From: Lawsonibacter sp.
GTDB taxonomy: Bacteria > Bacillota > Clostridia > Oscillospirales > Oscillospiraceae
DNA length: 14,954 bases
Direction: 5' to 3'
Assembly (NCBI GenBank): GCA_022798155.1
Contig: JAAWLY010000036.1
Coordinates: 1-14,954 of the forward strand
This document shows, in pieces, positions 1-5,266 of this stretch (position 1 is its first letter; every line of letters starts with the position of its first letter). Made by a program: the position numbers and the translations under genes. The notes under the pieces are model-generated. The model was not told where the DNA came from, ran no database searches, and saw nothing but the letters and a program-made list of their open reading frames with translations.

Positions 1-1
1 C

Positions 2-1066
2 AAGTCCAAGGGCAACGTGGTGGACCCCTACCTGCTGGCCGAGCACTTCGGGGTGGACGCCCTGCGCTTCTTCCTGCTGCGCACCTTCCCCTTCGGCACT
101 GACGGCAACTTCTCCAACGAGGCTCTGATCCAGACCATCAACGTGGACCTGGCCAACGACCTGGGCAATCTGCTCAGCCGCACCACCGCCATGGTAGGCA
201 AGTACTTCGGCGGCACACTGTCCCCGGAGCGGCGCTATGAAAAGGAGAAGGACGACGAACTGGTGTCCCTGGCCCTGGGCCTCCGGGACAGGTATGAGGA
301 CGCCATGGAGCGTTACGCCCCCCACAAGGCATTGGAGGAGGTCTTCAAGGTCATTGACCGGGCCAACAAGTATATCGACGAGAACGCCCCTTGGGCCCTG
401 GCCAAGGACATCACTGCCAACGGCCCCCGGCTGGCCAGTGTCCTCTACCACCTGCTGGAGGCCACCCGGATCTGCGGCATCCTCCTGACCCCCTTCATGC
501 CCGAGAGCATGGACAAGCTCTTCGCCCAGATCGGCGCGGAGGAGAACTGCCGCACCTGGCTCAGCGCCAAGATGTGGGCGGCCCTGGACGCGGACGTGTC
601 CGTCATCAAGGGGGACAACCTCTTCCCCCGCATCGACATGGACAAGGAGCTGGCCGCCCTGGAGCAGGCCGCCGAGGAGGCCAAGAAGGCCGCCCTGCCC
701 GCTTTGGAGATCGAGCCCCAGCTGGAGGAGAAAGTGGATTTCGACACCTTCTGCAAGTCCGACTTCCGGGCCGTGAAGGTGAAGGACTGCCAGCCGGTGA
801 AGAAGAGCGACAAGCTGCTCCGGTTCACCCTGGACGACGGCACCGGCACAGACCGGCAGATCTTGTCCGGCATCGCCAAGTGGTACAAGCCCGAGGAGCT
901 GGTGGGCAAGACCCTGATGGCCATTGTCAACCTGCCCCCCCGGAAGATGATGGGGCTGGAGTCTAACGGGATGCTCATCTCCGCCGTCCACACTGAGAAG
1001 GGCGAGGAGTGCCTCAACCTGCTCATCCTGGACGATAAGATTCCCGCCGGAGCAAAAATGTGCTAA
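2..1066 (+). CDS. metG: Methionyl-tRNA synthetase, 3' part (5' end outside window)
   Basis: The protein charges tRNA-Met with methionine using ATP in the cytoplasm. The reading frame is open from base 2, where it starts with KSKGNVVDPY. This is the end of the class I KMSKS signature loop, so the Rossmann catalytic core lies off the left edge. Next comes the alpha-helical anticodon-binding domain, including NFSNEALIQTINVDLANDLGNLLSR and the later ENAPWALAKD segment. A charged helical linker leads to a C-terminal tRNA-binding OB fold of the Trbp111/EMAPII type (FDTFCKSDFRAVKVKDCQPV through LPPRKMMGLESNGMLISAV), as in dimeric bacterial MetRS. The stop is TAA at 1064-1066, and a strong hairpin terminator follows directly. 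The GTG at base 17 is internal, not a start. The gene is truncated only by the window edge and shows no sign of decay. Confidence 0.96.
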   Translation, partial: KSKGNVVDPYLLAEHFGVDALRFFLLRTFPFGTDGNFSNEALIQTINVDLANDLGNLLSRTTAMVGKYFGGTLSPERRYEKEKDDELVSLALGLRDRYEDAMERYAPHKALEEVFKVIDRANKYIDENAPWALAKDITANGPRLASVLYHLLEATRICGILLTPFMPESMDKLFAQIGAEENCRTWLSAKMWAALDADVSVIKGDNLFPRIDMDKELAALEQAAEEAKKAALPALEIEPQLEEKVDFDTFCKSDFRAVKVKDCQPVKKSDKLLRFTLDDGTGTDRQILSGIAKWYKPEELVGKTLMAIVNLPPRKMMGLESNGMLISAVHTEKGEECLNLLILDDKIPAGAKMC

Positions 1067-1077
1067 AATAACCCAAA

Positions 1078-1104
1078 GGCCGCCCCAGTCGGGGCGGCCC
1101 TTTT
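1078..1104 (+). terminator. Rho-independent terminator of metG
   Basis: A perfect 9-bp stem GGCCGCCCC / GGGGCGGCC (1078-1086 with 1091-1099) encloses the loop AGTC and is followed by CTTTT. It begins 12 bases after the metG stop, so it should isolate metG from the promoter at 1107. Confidence 0.92.
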
Positions 1105-1106
1105 CG

Positions 1107-1134
1107 TTGACATCAAGGAAAATTCTGCTATAAT
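1107..1134 (+). promoter_or_regulatory. Near-perfect sigma-A promoter for the small transcript
   Basis: TTGACA at 1107-1112 and TATAAT at 1129-1134 are separated by 16 bases, and TGC directly before the -10 gives an extended -10. The start of transcription should fall near 1141. Both hexamers match the consensus exactly, which implies strong constitutive transcription of a unit whose only plausible product is a tiny peptide or a structured RNA. Confidence 0.85.
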
Positions 1135-1148
1135 TCGACATAAGGGAA

Positions 1149-1165
1149 CTGCGACAAAGGCGCAG
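1149..1165 (+). other. 5' UTR stem-loop of the small transcript
   Basis: CTGCG (1149-1153) can pair with CGCAG (1161-1165) across a 7-base loop, starting about 8 bases after the predicted transcription start. A structured 5' end is common in stable toxin mRNAs. The helix is short, and it competes at base 1165 with the long-range pairing of 1165-1173. Confidence 0.4.
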
Positions 1166-1172
1166 GCGGTTT

Positions 1173-1202
1173 GGCTACACCTCTGCAAAGGAGGTGAATG
1201 CC
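1173..1202 (+). promoter_or_regulatory. Hairpin sequestering the Shine-Dalgarno sequence
   Basis: The ribosome binding site AAGGAGGTG (1188-1196) is partly locked by an upstream anti-SD: CACCTC (1178-1183) pairs perfectly with GAGGTG (1191-1196) over a 7-base loop. GGC (1173-1175) pairs with GCC (1200-1202) beyond a small internal loop, so the first ATG (1198) is also inside the structure. This arrangement would hold translation low until the RNA is processed or refolded. Confidence 0.55.
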
Positions 1203-1204
1203 TT

Positions 1205-1276
1205 ATGCCATGGACTATGACGTTTACATTTCACTTTCGTGGTTATACTGTAACGCTCCAGGTCAGGGTAAAGTGA
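1205..1276 (+). CDS. Putative 23-residue peptide (toxin candidate or leader peptide)
   Basis: ATG at 1205 lies 8-10 bases after a strong Shine-Dalgarno (AAGGAGGTG, 1188-1196) and opens a 23-codon frame ending in TGA at 1274-1276. The peptide reads MPWTMTFTFHFRGYTVTLQVRVK. From residue 6 on, hydrophobic and polar residues alternate (F7, F9, F11, then Y14, V16, L18, V20, V22) around an R-G turn. The tail is cationic. This suggests an amphipathic beta-hairpin, not a membrane helix. No function is recognised. It sits on its own transcript between a consensus promoter and a terminator, with a convergent antisense promoter, so a type I toxin-like role is the leading inference. A competing start at ATG 1198 reads a different frame of 39 codons to TGA 1315-1317, but it is only 3 bases from the Shine-Dalgarno. 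The whole unit could also be a non-coding RNA. Confidence 0.45.
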   Translation: MPWTMTFTFHFRGYTVTLQVRVK

Positions 1277-1315
1277 AACCGCCACTCGGGCAAGTGACGG
1301 TTTCTTTGACCTTTT
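1276..1315 (+). terminator. Stem-loop after the small ORF, weak terminator
   Basis: AAACCG (1276-1281) pairs with CGGTTT (1298-1303), and CACT pairs with AGTG inside it after one mismatch. CTTTGACCTTTT follows. The helix starts on the last base of the stop codon. It may end part of the transcripts or protect their 3' end. The mirror image on the minus strand could end the antisense RNA, although its T-run is poor. Confidence 0.45.
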
Positions 1316-1370
1316 GATAAGAAACTACATTGCGTGAGTCAAACCGCCGAAGCTCAGCAGTGCCCTACAC
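1276..1370 (-). ncRNA. Predicted antisense RNA (antitoxin-like)
   Basis: The consensus promoter at 1405-1377 on the minus strand should start an RNA near 1370 that runs back into the 3' part of the small-ORF transcript. Its first segment can fold into a hairpin made of 1361-1354 and 1350-1343: eight pairs, two of them wobble, with a 3-base loop. This resembles the 5' recognition loops of known antisense regulators. The 3' end is uncertain: the hairpin 1303-1276 is the first candidate, and readthrough toward 1205 would cover the ORF as well. The RNA is inferred from the promoter alone, and no expression is shown here. Confidence 0.4.
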
Positions 1371-1376
1371 ACTCAC

Positions 1377-1405
1377 AGTATACTATACTTATCTGACCGT
1401 GTCAA
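1377..1405 (-). promoter_or_regulatory. Consensus antisense promoter within a 13-bp palindrome
   Basis: Read on the minus strand, TTGACA (1405-1400) and TATACT (1382-1377) are 17 bases apart, an optimal sigma-A promoter. It points back at the small ORF. The -10 is half of the perfect dyad AGTATA-C-TATACT (1377-1389), and AGTATA is also the core of the repeats in the XRE operator region at 1672-1749. Confidence 0.75.
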
Positions 1406-1414
1406 GGGTGTGGG

Positions 1415-1454
1415 CGGCCCCGTTTCTCCTTTTGAGGGACGGGGCCGTTTTATT
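1415..1454 (+). terminator. Strong terminator closing the small transcript
   Basis: CGGCCCCGT (1415-1423) pairs perfectly with ACGGGGCCG (1439-1447), followed by TTTTATT. The T-run overlaps the stop codon of the convergent XRE gene (complement 1450-1452). It would end a plus-strand RNA of about 310 bases starting near 1141. In the minus direction no T-run follows. Confidence 0.75.
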
Positions 1455-1659
1455 CCTCCACTACAGTGAGGATGTCGGTAAGCTGGCAGTCCAGCGCTTC
1501 GATGATGCGGCCCAGATTATAGCCGTCTAGGCGGCAGACCTTATTTTTATAGTAGCTGTCAATAATATGATACTGAATACCAGTACGCTTCGCAAGATTA
1601 TATCGGCTGATACCGTTGGCGTCCAGATATTCAGCTAGGCAATACCGTACAATCTTCAT
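1450..1659 (-). CDS. Small XRE/Cro-type helix-turn-helix regulator
   Basis: This 69-residue protein is little more than a Cro/C1-type DNA-binding domain. The segment around residues 17-42 (SRYNLAKRTGIQYHIIDSYY) fits helices 2 and 3 of the fold, and residues 45-65 (LDGYNLGRIIEALDCQLTDIL) match the usual closing helices of small YozG-like regulators. The Shine-Dalgarno AGAGGG (1672-1667) is 7 bases before ATG at 1659. It is divergent from the 49-residue gene at 1768 and its promoter lies among AGTATA repeats, so autorepression and control of the neighbour are likely. Codon composition is clearly AT-richer than the neighbours (24 of 60 bases are G or C in 1561-1620, against 41 of 60 in 2161-2220), consistent with acquisition by transfer. 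The precise target is inferred. Confidence 0.85.
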   Translation of the reverse strand: MKIVRYCLAEYLDANGISRYNLAKRTGIQYHIIDSYYKNKVCRLDGYNLGRIIEALDCQLTDILTVVEE

Positions 1660-1671
1660 CGCTATACCCTC

Positions 1672-1749
1672 TTTTTAGTATATATCATAAGATTGTTATA
1701 TACTTATTGACAAGCAACTATTTTTAGTATATTCTAGATATAGTATATA
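1672..1749. promoter_or_regulatory. Divergent overlapping promoters with repeated AGTATA operators
   Basis: The region is extremely AT-rich (12 G/C in 1681-1740). For the plus strand, TTGACA (1707-1712) and TATTCT (1730-1735) are 17 bases apart. For the minus strand, TTGTCA (1713-1708) and TATGAT (1689-1684) are 18 apart, so the two -35 boxes overlap. TTTTTAGTATAT occurs identically at 1672-1683 and 1721-1732, TAGTATAT again at 1741-1748, and the inverted form TATATACT at 1697-1704. The copies cover both -10/start regions, where a repressor would block both genes. The XRE product of the flanking gene is the obvious candidate ligand. Confidence 0.65.
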
Positions 1750-1767
1750 TTATAAGAGGTGAATATC

Positions 1768-1917
1768 ATGAACGACTATAAGGCACTCTACCATCTGCTC
1801 TTCAATGCAATCACCGATTCGCTGGAGGCACTGGGAAAACTGGATGTGCCCGCCGCCACCCGGCTGCTGGAAGGCGCGCAGGCTCAGGCGGAGGAGCGTG
1901 TTCTGGAAGAATCGTAG
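1768..1917 (+). CDS. Small acidic helical protein, 49 residues, divergent from the XRE gene
   Basis: ATG at 1768 follows the Shine-Dalgarno AGAGGTG and the frame ends in TAG at 1915-1917. The product begins MNDYKALYHLLFNAITDSLEAL and ends AQAQAEERVLEES, which looks like two amphipathic helices joined around VPAATRLL. It has no signal peptide, no membrane segment and no cysteine. Small proteins of this general look (NDYK.LY..LFN.ITD followed by AQ.EAEE) are, from memory, frequent in gut Clostridia near mobile elements. That recollection is not verified here. It has its own promoter in the XRE operator region and its own terminator, forming a compact regulator/target pair. No biochemical function is recognised. 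It could be a partner of the XRE protein or an unrelated passenger. Confidence 0.7.
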   Translation: MNDYKALYHLLFNAITDSLEALGKLDVPAATRLLEGAQAQAEERVLEES

Positions 1918-1918
1918 A

Positions 1919-1946
1919 AAAAGGCGCACCAGCCGGTGCGCCTTTT
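1919..1946 (+). terminator. Terminator of the 49-residue gene
   Basis: GGCGCACC (1923-1930) and GGTGCGCC (1935-1942) form a perfect 8-bp stem with loop AGCC, flanked by A-runs before and TTTT after. The structure begins directly after the stop codon. Confidence 0.9.
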
Positions 1947-1985
1947 ATCTTTTTTGCAAAAATTTTGGAAATTAAGAAATGCCTC

Positions 1986-2014
1986 TTGACTTTATCGCTT
2001 CTTTGCGTTACACT
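1986..2014 (+). promoter_or_regulatory. Promoter of the symporter gene
   Basis: TTGACT (1986-1991) and TACACT (2009-2014) are separated by 17 bases, predicting a start near 2021 and a leader of about 42 bases before the ATG at 2063. No riboswitch-like structure is visible in this short leader. Confidence 0.6.
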
Positions 2015-2062
2015 TCAACAGTACAAAGCGTCAAAGCATGCACAAAGGAGAGGAATGTTCAT

Positions 2063-3637
2063 ATGGCAATCAAAATTATCATGCTACTGGTGTTCTTCGG
2101 TGTTATGGTAGGAATTGGCCTCTACTGCCGCAAGAACGCCACCGATGTCAACGGCTTCGTGCTGGGCGGACGCTCCGTGGGCCCCTGGCTCACCGCCTTC
2201 GCCTACGGCACTTCCTATTTTTCCGCCGTGGTCTTTGTGGGCTACGCCGGCCAGTTCGGCTGGAAGTACGGCATCGCCGCCACCTGGGCGGGCATCGGCA
2301 ACGCGGTGCTGGGCTCCCTGCTGGCCTGGGTGGTGCTGGGCCGCCGCACCCGGATTATGACCCAACATCTGGACTCGGCCACCATGCCGGAGTTTTTCGG
2401 CAAGCGGTTTGGCTCCAATTCTTTGAAGATTGCCGCCTCGGTAATCATCTTCATCTTCCTGATCCCCTACACCGCCAGCCTGTATAACGGCCTGAGCCGC
2501 CTGTTCGGCATGGCTTTCGACATCGACTACCCCATCTGCGTCATTGCAATGGCGATTTTAACCGGGATCTACGTCATCGCCGGCGGCTACATGGCCACCG
2601 CTATCAACGACTTCATTCAGGGCATTATTATGCTCTTCGGCATTTCCGCCGTCATTGTGGCGGTGCTCAACAGCCAGGGCGGCTTTATGGAGGCCCTGAA
2701 GCGGCTGGGCGAGGTGTCCAACGAGACCGCTGCCGGCCCGGTGGCCGATGCCCCCGGCGTGTTCGCTTCCTTTTTTGGCCCTGACCCGGTGAACCTTCTC
2801 GGCGTGGTCATCCTCACCTCCCTGGGTACCTGGGGCCTGCCCCAAATGGTGCAGAAGTTCTACGCCATCAAGAGCGAGAAGTCCATCAACACTGGCACAG
2901 TGATCTCCACCCTCTTCGCCATGGTGGTGGCCGGCGGGTGCTACTTCCTGGGCGGCTTTGGCCGGCTGTTCTCCGCCCAGCTGGATCCCACCGGCAGCGG
3001 TACCCCTGCGGGCGGCTTCGATGCAGTCATCCCCACCATGCTCTCTAATCTGCCCGAGCTTCTCATCGCTGTGGTAGTGATCCTGGTGCTGTCCGCCTCT
3101 ATGTCTACCCTCAGCTCCCTGGTGCTCACCTCCAGCTCCACCATGACCCTGGATCTGCTCAAGGGCCACGTCATCAAGGAGATGGACGAGAAGAAGCAGG
3201 TCTTTATCATGCGGGTGCTCATTGCGGTGTTCATCGCCATCTCCGCGGTGCTGGCCATCATCCAGTACCGCTCCAGCGTCACCTTCATCGCCCAGCTGAT
3301 GGGCGTCAGCTGGGGCGCTCTGGCCGGCGCCTTCCTGGCCCCCTTCCTCTACGGCCTGTACTGGAGGGGCACCACCAAAATCGCCTGCTGGGTCAGCTTT
3401 ATCTTCTCCACCGTGGTCATGCTGGCCGACATCTCCCCCCTGAAGGCCAGCTTCCCCGCCCTGCTGGTCTCCCCCATCAACTGCGGCGCCTTCTGTATGA
3501 TCGCCGGGCTGGTGATCGTCCCGGTGGTGTCTCTCTTCACCGCCAAGCCCAAGAAGGAACTGGTAGACGACGCCTTCTCCTGCTATGAGGAGAAAGTCAC
3601 CGTCCGCAAGAGCCAGGCCCTGGGCGACCCCCAATAA
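2063..3637 (+). CDS. Sodium:solute symporter (SSS family)
   Basis: This 524-residue integral membrane protein belongs to the SSS/PutP-type Na+-coupled transporters. Hydrophobic segments run throughout, about 12-13 in number. The opening MAIKIIMLLVFFGVMVGIGLY helix is followed by the characteristic FVLGGRSVGPWLTAFAYGTSYFSAV segment, and the core GGYMATAINDFIQGIIML resembles the GG-(Y/F)-DF-QG region of PutP. A polar C-terminal tail ends at the TAA of 3635-3637. ATG 2063 is chosen because AAAGGAGAGG lies 10-12 bases upstream. An in-frame upstream ATG at 1979 would precede the predicted promoter start and has no ribosome binding site. The solute (proline, pantothenate, sugar, carboxylate or other) cannot be assigned from sequence. 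It is monocistronic by its promoter and the terminator at 3660. Confidence 0.9.
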   Translation: MAIKIIMLLVFFGVMVGIGLYCRKNATDVNGFVLGGRSVGPWLTAFAYGTSYFSAVVFVGYAGQFGWKYGIAATWAGIGNAVLGSLLAWVVLGRRTRIMTQHLDSATMPEFFGKRFGSNSLKIAASVIIFIFLIPYTASLYNGLSRLFGMAFDIDYPICVIAMAILTGIYVIAGGYMATAINDFIQGIIMLFGISAVIVAVLNSQGGFMEALKRLGEVSNETAAGPVADAPGVFASFFGPDPVNLLGVVILTSLGTWGLPQMVQKFYAIKSEKSINTGTVISTLFAMVVAGGCYFLGGFGRLFSAQLDPTGSGTPAGGFDAVIPTMLSNLPELLIAVVVILVLSASMSTLSSLVLTSSSTMTLDLLKGHVIKEMDEKKQVFIMRVLIAVFIAISAVLAIIQYRSSVTFIAQLMGVSWGALAGAFLAPFLYGLYWRGTTKIACWVSFIFSTVVMLADISPLKASFPALLVSPINCGAFCMIAGLVIVPVVSLFTAKPKKELVDDAFSCYEEKVTVRKSQALGDPQ

Positions 3638-3659
3638 AAAATCCCCTCTTCCTCTTTCA

Positions 3660-3704
3660 AACCGGTGGAGCCTGTGGTATGATACTACAGGCTCCGTTGG
3701 TTTT
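3660..3704 (+). terminator. Terminator of the symporter gene
   Basis: GGAGCCTGTGGTA (3667-3679) pairs with TACTACAGGCTCC (3683-3695) through 13 positions with one G-T wobble and a 3-base loop. AACC (3660-3663) meets GGTT (3699-3702) further out, and TTTT follows. Confidence 0.8.
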
Positions 3705-3766
3705 CGGCTTATGTCGCGGCGGCCTGTGGCCGCCCCTCCAGTTCTCTCCAGAAAGGAATTGCCCTC

Positions 3767-4612
3767 ATGATTTTTGATATTCATACCCACACCTTCCCGG
3801 ACAAAATCGCCCGGCCTACCATCGAAAAACTCCAGTCCATGTGCCACACTGTGGCCTACTCCGACGGCACCGAGGCGGGATTGAAGTCCTCCATGGCCGC
3901 CGCCGGGGTAGACGGCTGTCTGGTGCTTCCCGTGGCCACCAGCGCCCGGCAGGTGGTCCACGTCAACGACGCCTCCGCCCAGCTCAACGACCGGGCCCCC
4001 GAAACTGGTATGTGGTCCTTCGGCTGTATGCACCCCGACTTCGACGGCTGGAAGGAGGAGCTCTCCCGCGTCGCCTCCCTAGGGCTGAAAGGCGTCAAGC
4101 TCCACCCCATCTATCAGGGAATCGACTTCGACGACATCCGCTATCTGCGGATTTTGGACCGCTGCGGCGAGCTGGGGCTGATGGTCCTCACCCACGCCGG
4201 ACGGGACATCGGCTTTCCCGACCGAGACAACTGTACCCCGGAGATAACCCTGAACGCTCTGCGCCAGGTGGGACCGGTCACCCTGATCCTGGCCCATATG
4301 GGGGGCTGGCGGGAGTGGGACCGGGTGGAGGAGCTGCTGCCCGAAACCGGGGTGTATTTAGACACCGCTTTTGCCCTGGGCCGCATCGCCCCCCTGGGCG
4401 ACGGCTACTACGGCCCCTCCGACCTGCCCCTGATGGACACCGAGCAGTTTGTCCGTATGGTGCGCAAGTTCCCCGGCCGGGTCCTCTTCGGCACCGACAG
4501 CCCCTGGCGGGAGCAAAAGGATGGCATCGCCCTCATCGAAGCGCTGCCCCTCACCCGGGAGGAGAAGGACGGTATCCTGGGAGGATACGCCCAGAAGCTG
4601 CTGGGGCTTTGA
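3767..4612 (+). CDS. Metal-dependent amidohydrolase (amidohydrolase_2 / TatD-like TIM barrel)
   Basis: The 281-residue protein has the metal-binding signature of the amidohydrolase superfamily. FDIHTHTF gives H6 and H8, GVKLHP supplies K111, LTHAG gives H143, LAHMGG gives H177, and FGTDSPW carries the catalytic aspartate D244. It is a complete barrel of normal length for the group, without signal peptide, so it should act in the cytoplasm. Substrate is unknown; family members hydrolyse or decarboxylate many small molecules. ATG 3767 is preceded by AGAAAGGAA at suitable distance. It follows the symporter terminator by about 60 bases and lies about 60 bases ahead of proX on the same strand. It may therefore be co-transcribed with proX, possibly from a weak promoter inside 3656-3683. 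Confidence 0.88.
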   Translation: MIFDIHTHTFPDKIARPTIEKLQSMCHTVAYSDGTEAGLKSSMAAAGVDGCLVLPVATSARQVVHVNDASAQLNDRAPETGMWSFGCMHPDFDGWKEELSRVASLGLKGVKLHPIYQGIDFDDIRYLRILDRCGELGLMVLTHAGRDIGFPDRDNCTPEITLNALRQVGPVTLILAHMGGWREWDRVEELLPETGVYLDTAFALGRIAPLGDGYYGPSDLPLMDTEQFVRMVRKFPGRVLFGTDSPWREQKDGIALIEALPLTREEKDGILGGYAQKLLGL

Positions 4613-4669
4613 GTGGGACTGGTGCCCTGTCACCCGCAGGCTCTTACTGACGAAAAAGGAGCATTTGCC

Positions 4670-5224
4670 ATGTACATCGACCCAACCTGCTACACCACCC
4701 GCCCCGCCGATGGCCGCATCCCCCAGGAGTATGCCATCTATGACCGGCTGGAGGAGCTGGATATCCCCTATGTCCGGGTAGATCACGACCACGCCGACAC
4801 CATCGAGTTCTGCCACCAGGTGGAGGAAGTGCTGGGCGCCAAAATCTGCAAGAACCTGTTCCTGTGCAACCGGCAGCAGACCCAGTTCTATCTGCTGATG
4901 ATGCCGGGGGACAAGCCTTTCAAGACCAAGTTCCTCTCCGCCCAACTGGGCTGCTCCCGGCTGTCCTTTGCCGACGACGGCCACATGGGGGACTATCTCC
5001 AGACCGTCCCCGGCTCGGTCTCCGCCTTGGAGCTGCTCTTCGACACGGAGAAGCACGTCCAACTGGTCATTGACCGGGACCTGATGGCCGACGAGTTCAT
5101 CAGCGGCCACCCGGGCATCTCCACCTCCACCCTCCGGCTCAAGCGGGAGGACCTGCTGCGGTTTGTGGAATCCACCGGCCATCCACTCATCTATGTCGAT
5201 CTGCCCGACCCCAGGGCAGAATAA
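4670..5224 (+). CDS. proX: Prolyl-tRNA editing protein ProX (YbaK/EbsC deacylase family)
   Basis: This is a freestanding trans-editing domain that hydrolyses mischarged tRNA-Pro (Ala- or Cys-tRNA-Pro), relieving ProRS errors. The 184-residue protein shows family landmarks: EEVLGAKICKNLFLCNR with the conserved K61, the central GDKPFKTKFLS strand region, GSVSALELLFD corresponding to the family GSVTPFGL motif, and the C-terminal HPGISTSTLRLKREDLLRF. ATG 4670 is preferred over an in-frame GTG at 4613 because AAAAAGGAG lies 9 bases upstream of it and the extra residues do not resemble the family N-terminus. The symbol proX is also used for an unrelated glycine betaine-binding protein. Confidence 0.88.
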   Translation: MYIDPTCYTTRPADGRIPQEYAIYDRLEELDIPYVRVDHDHADTIEFCHQVEEVLGAKICKNLFLCNRQQTQFYLLMMPGDKPFKTKFLSAQLGCSRLSFADDGHMGDYLQTVPGSVSALELLFDTEKHVQLVIDRDLMADEFISGHPGISTSTLRLKREDLLRFVESTGHPLIYVDLPDPRAE

Positions 5225-5230
5225 TACGAG

Positions 5231-5260
5231 CCTCTGGCATTTGCCGGGGGATATTTATTT
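5231..5260 (+). terminator. Possible terminator between convergent proX and mtaB
   Basis: CCTCTGGC (5231-5238) can pair with GCCGGGGG (5243-5250) through 8 positions, two of them G-T, with loop ATTT. The T-rich tail ATATTTATTT follows on the plus strand. It is weaker than the other terminators in the window. Confidence 0.45.
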
Positions 5261-5266
5261 GAACAG

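Noticed and set aside
1330..1530. 66-codon plus-strand ORF
   Set aside because: It crosses the antisense promoter and the terminator hairpin, then overlaps the XRE gene, and its start lacks a ribosome binding site.
1979..2062. Upstream in-frame extension of the symporter (ATG 1979)
   Set aside because: No ribosome binding site; the start would lie upstream of the predicted promoter elements, while ATG 2063 has AAAGGAGAGG before it.
2021..2062. Riboswitch before the symporter
   Set aside because: The leader is only about 40 bases with no conserved aptamer or terminator structure.
2558..4033. 491-codon minus-strand ORF
   Set aside because: It spans the symporter, its terminator and the amidohydrolase start in antisense and is Gly/His-rich, typical of GC-rich shadow frames.
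4613..4669. Extension of ProX to GTG 4613
   Set aside because: The GTG directly follows the amidohydrolase stop with no Shine-Dalgarno of its own, and the extra residues do not resemble the family.
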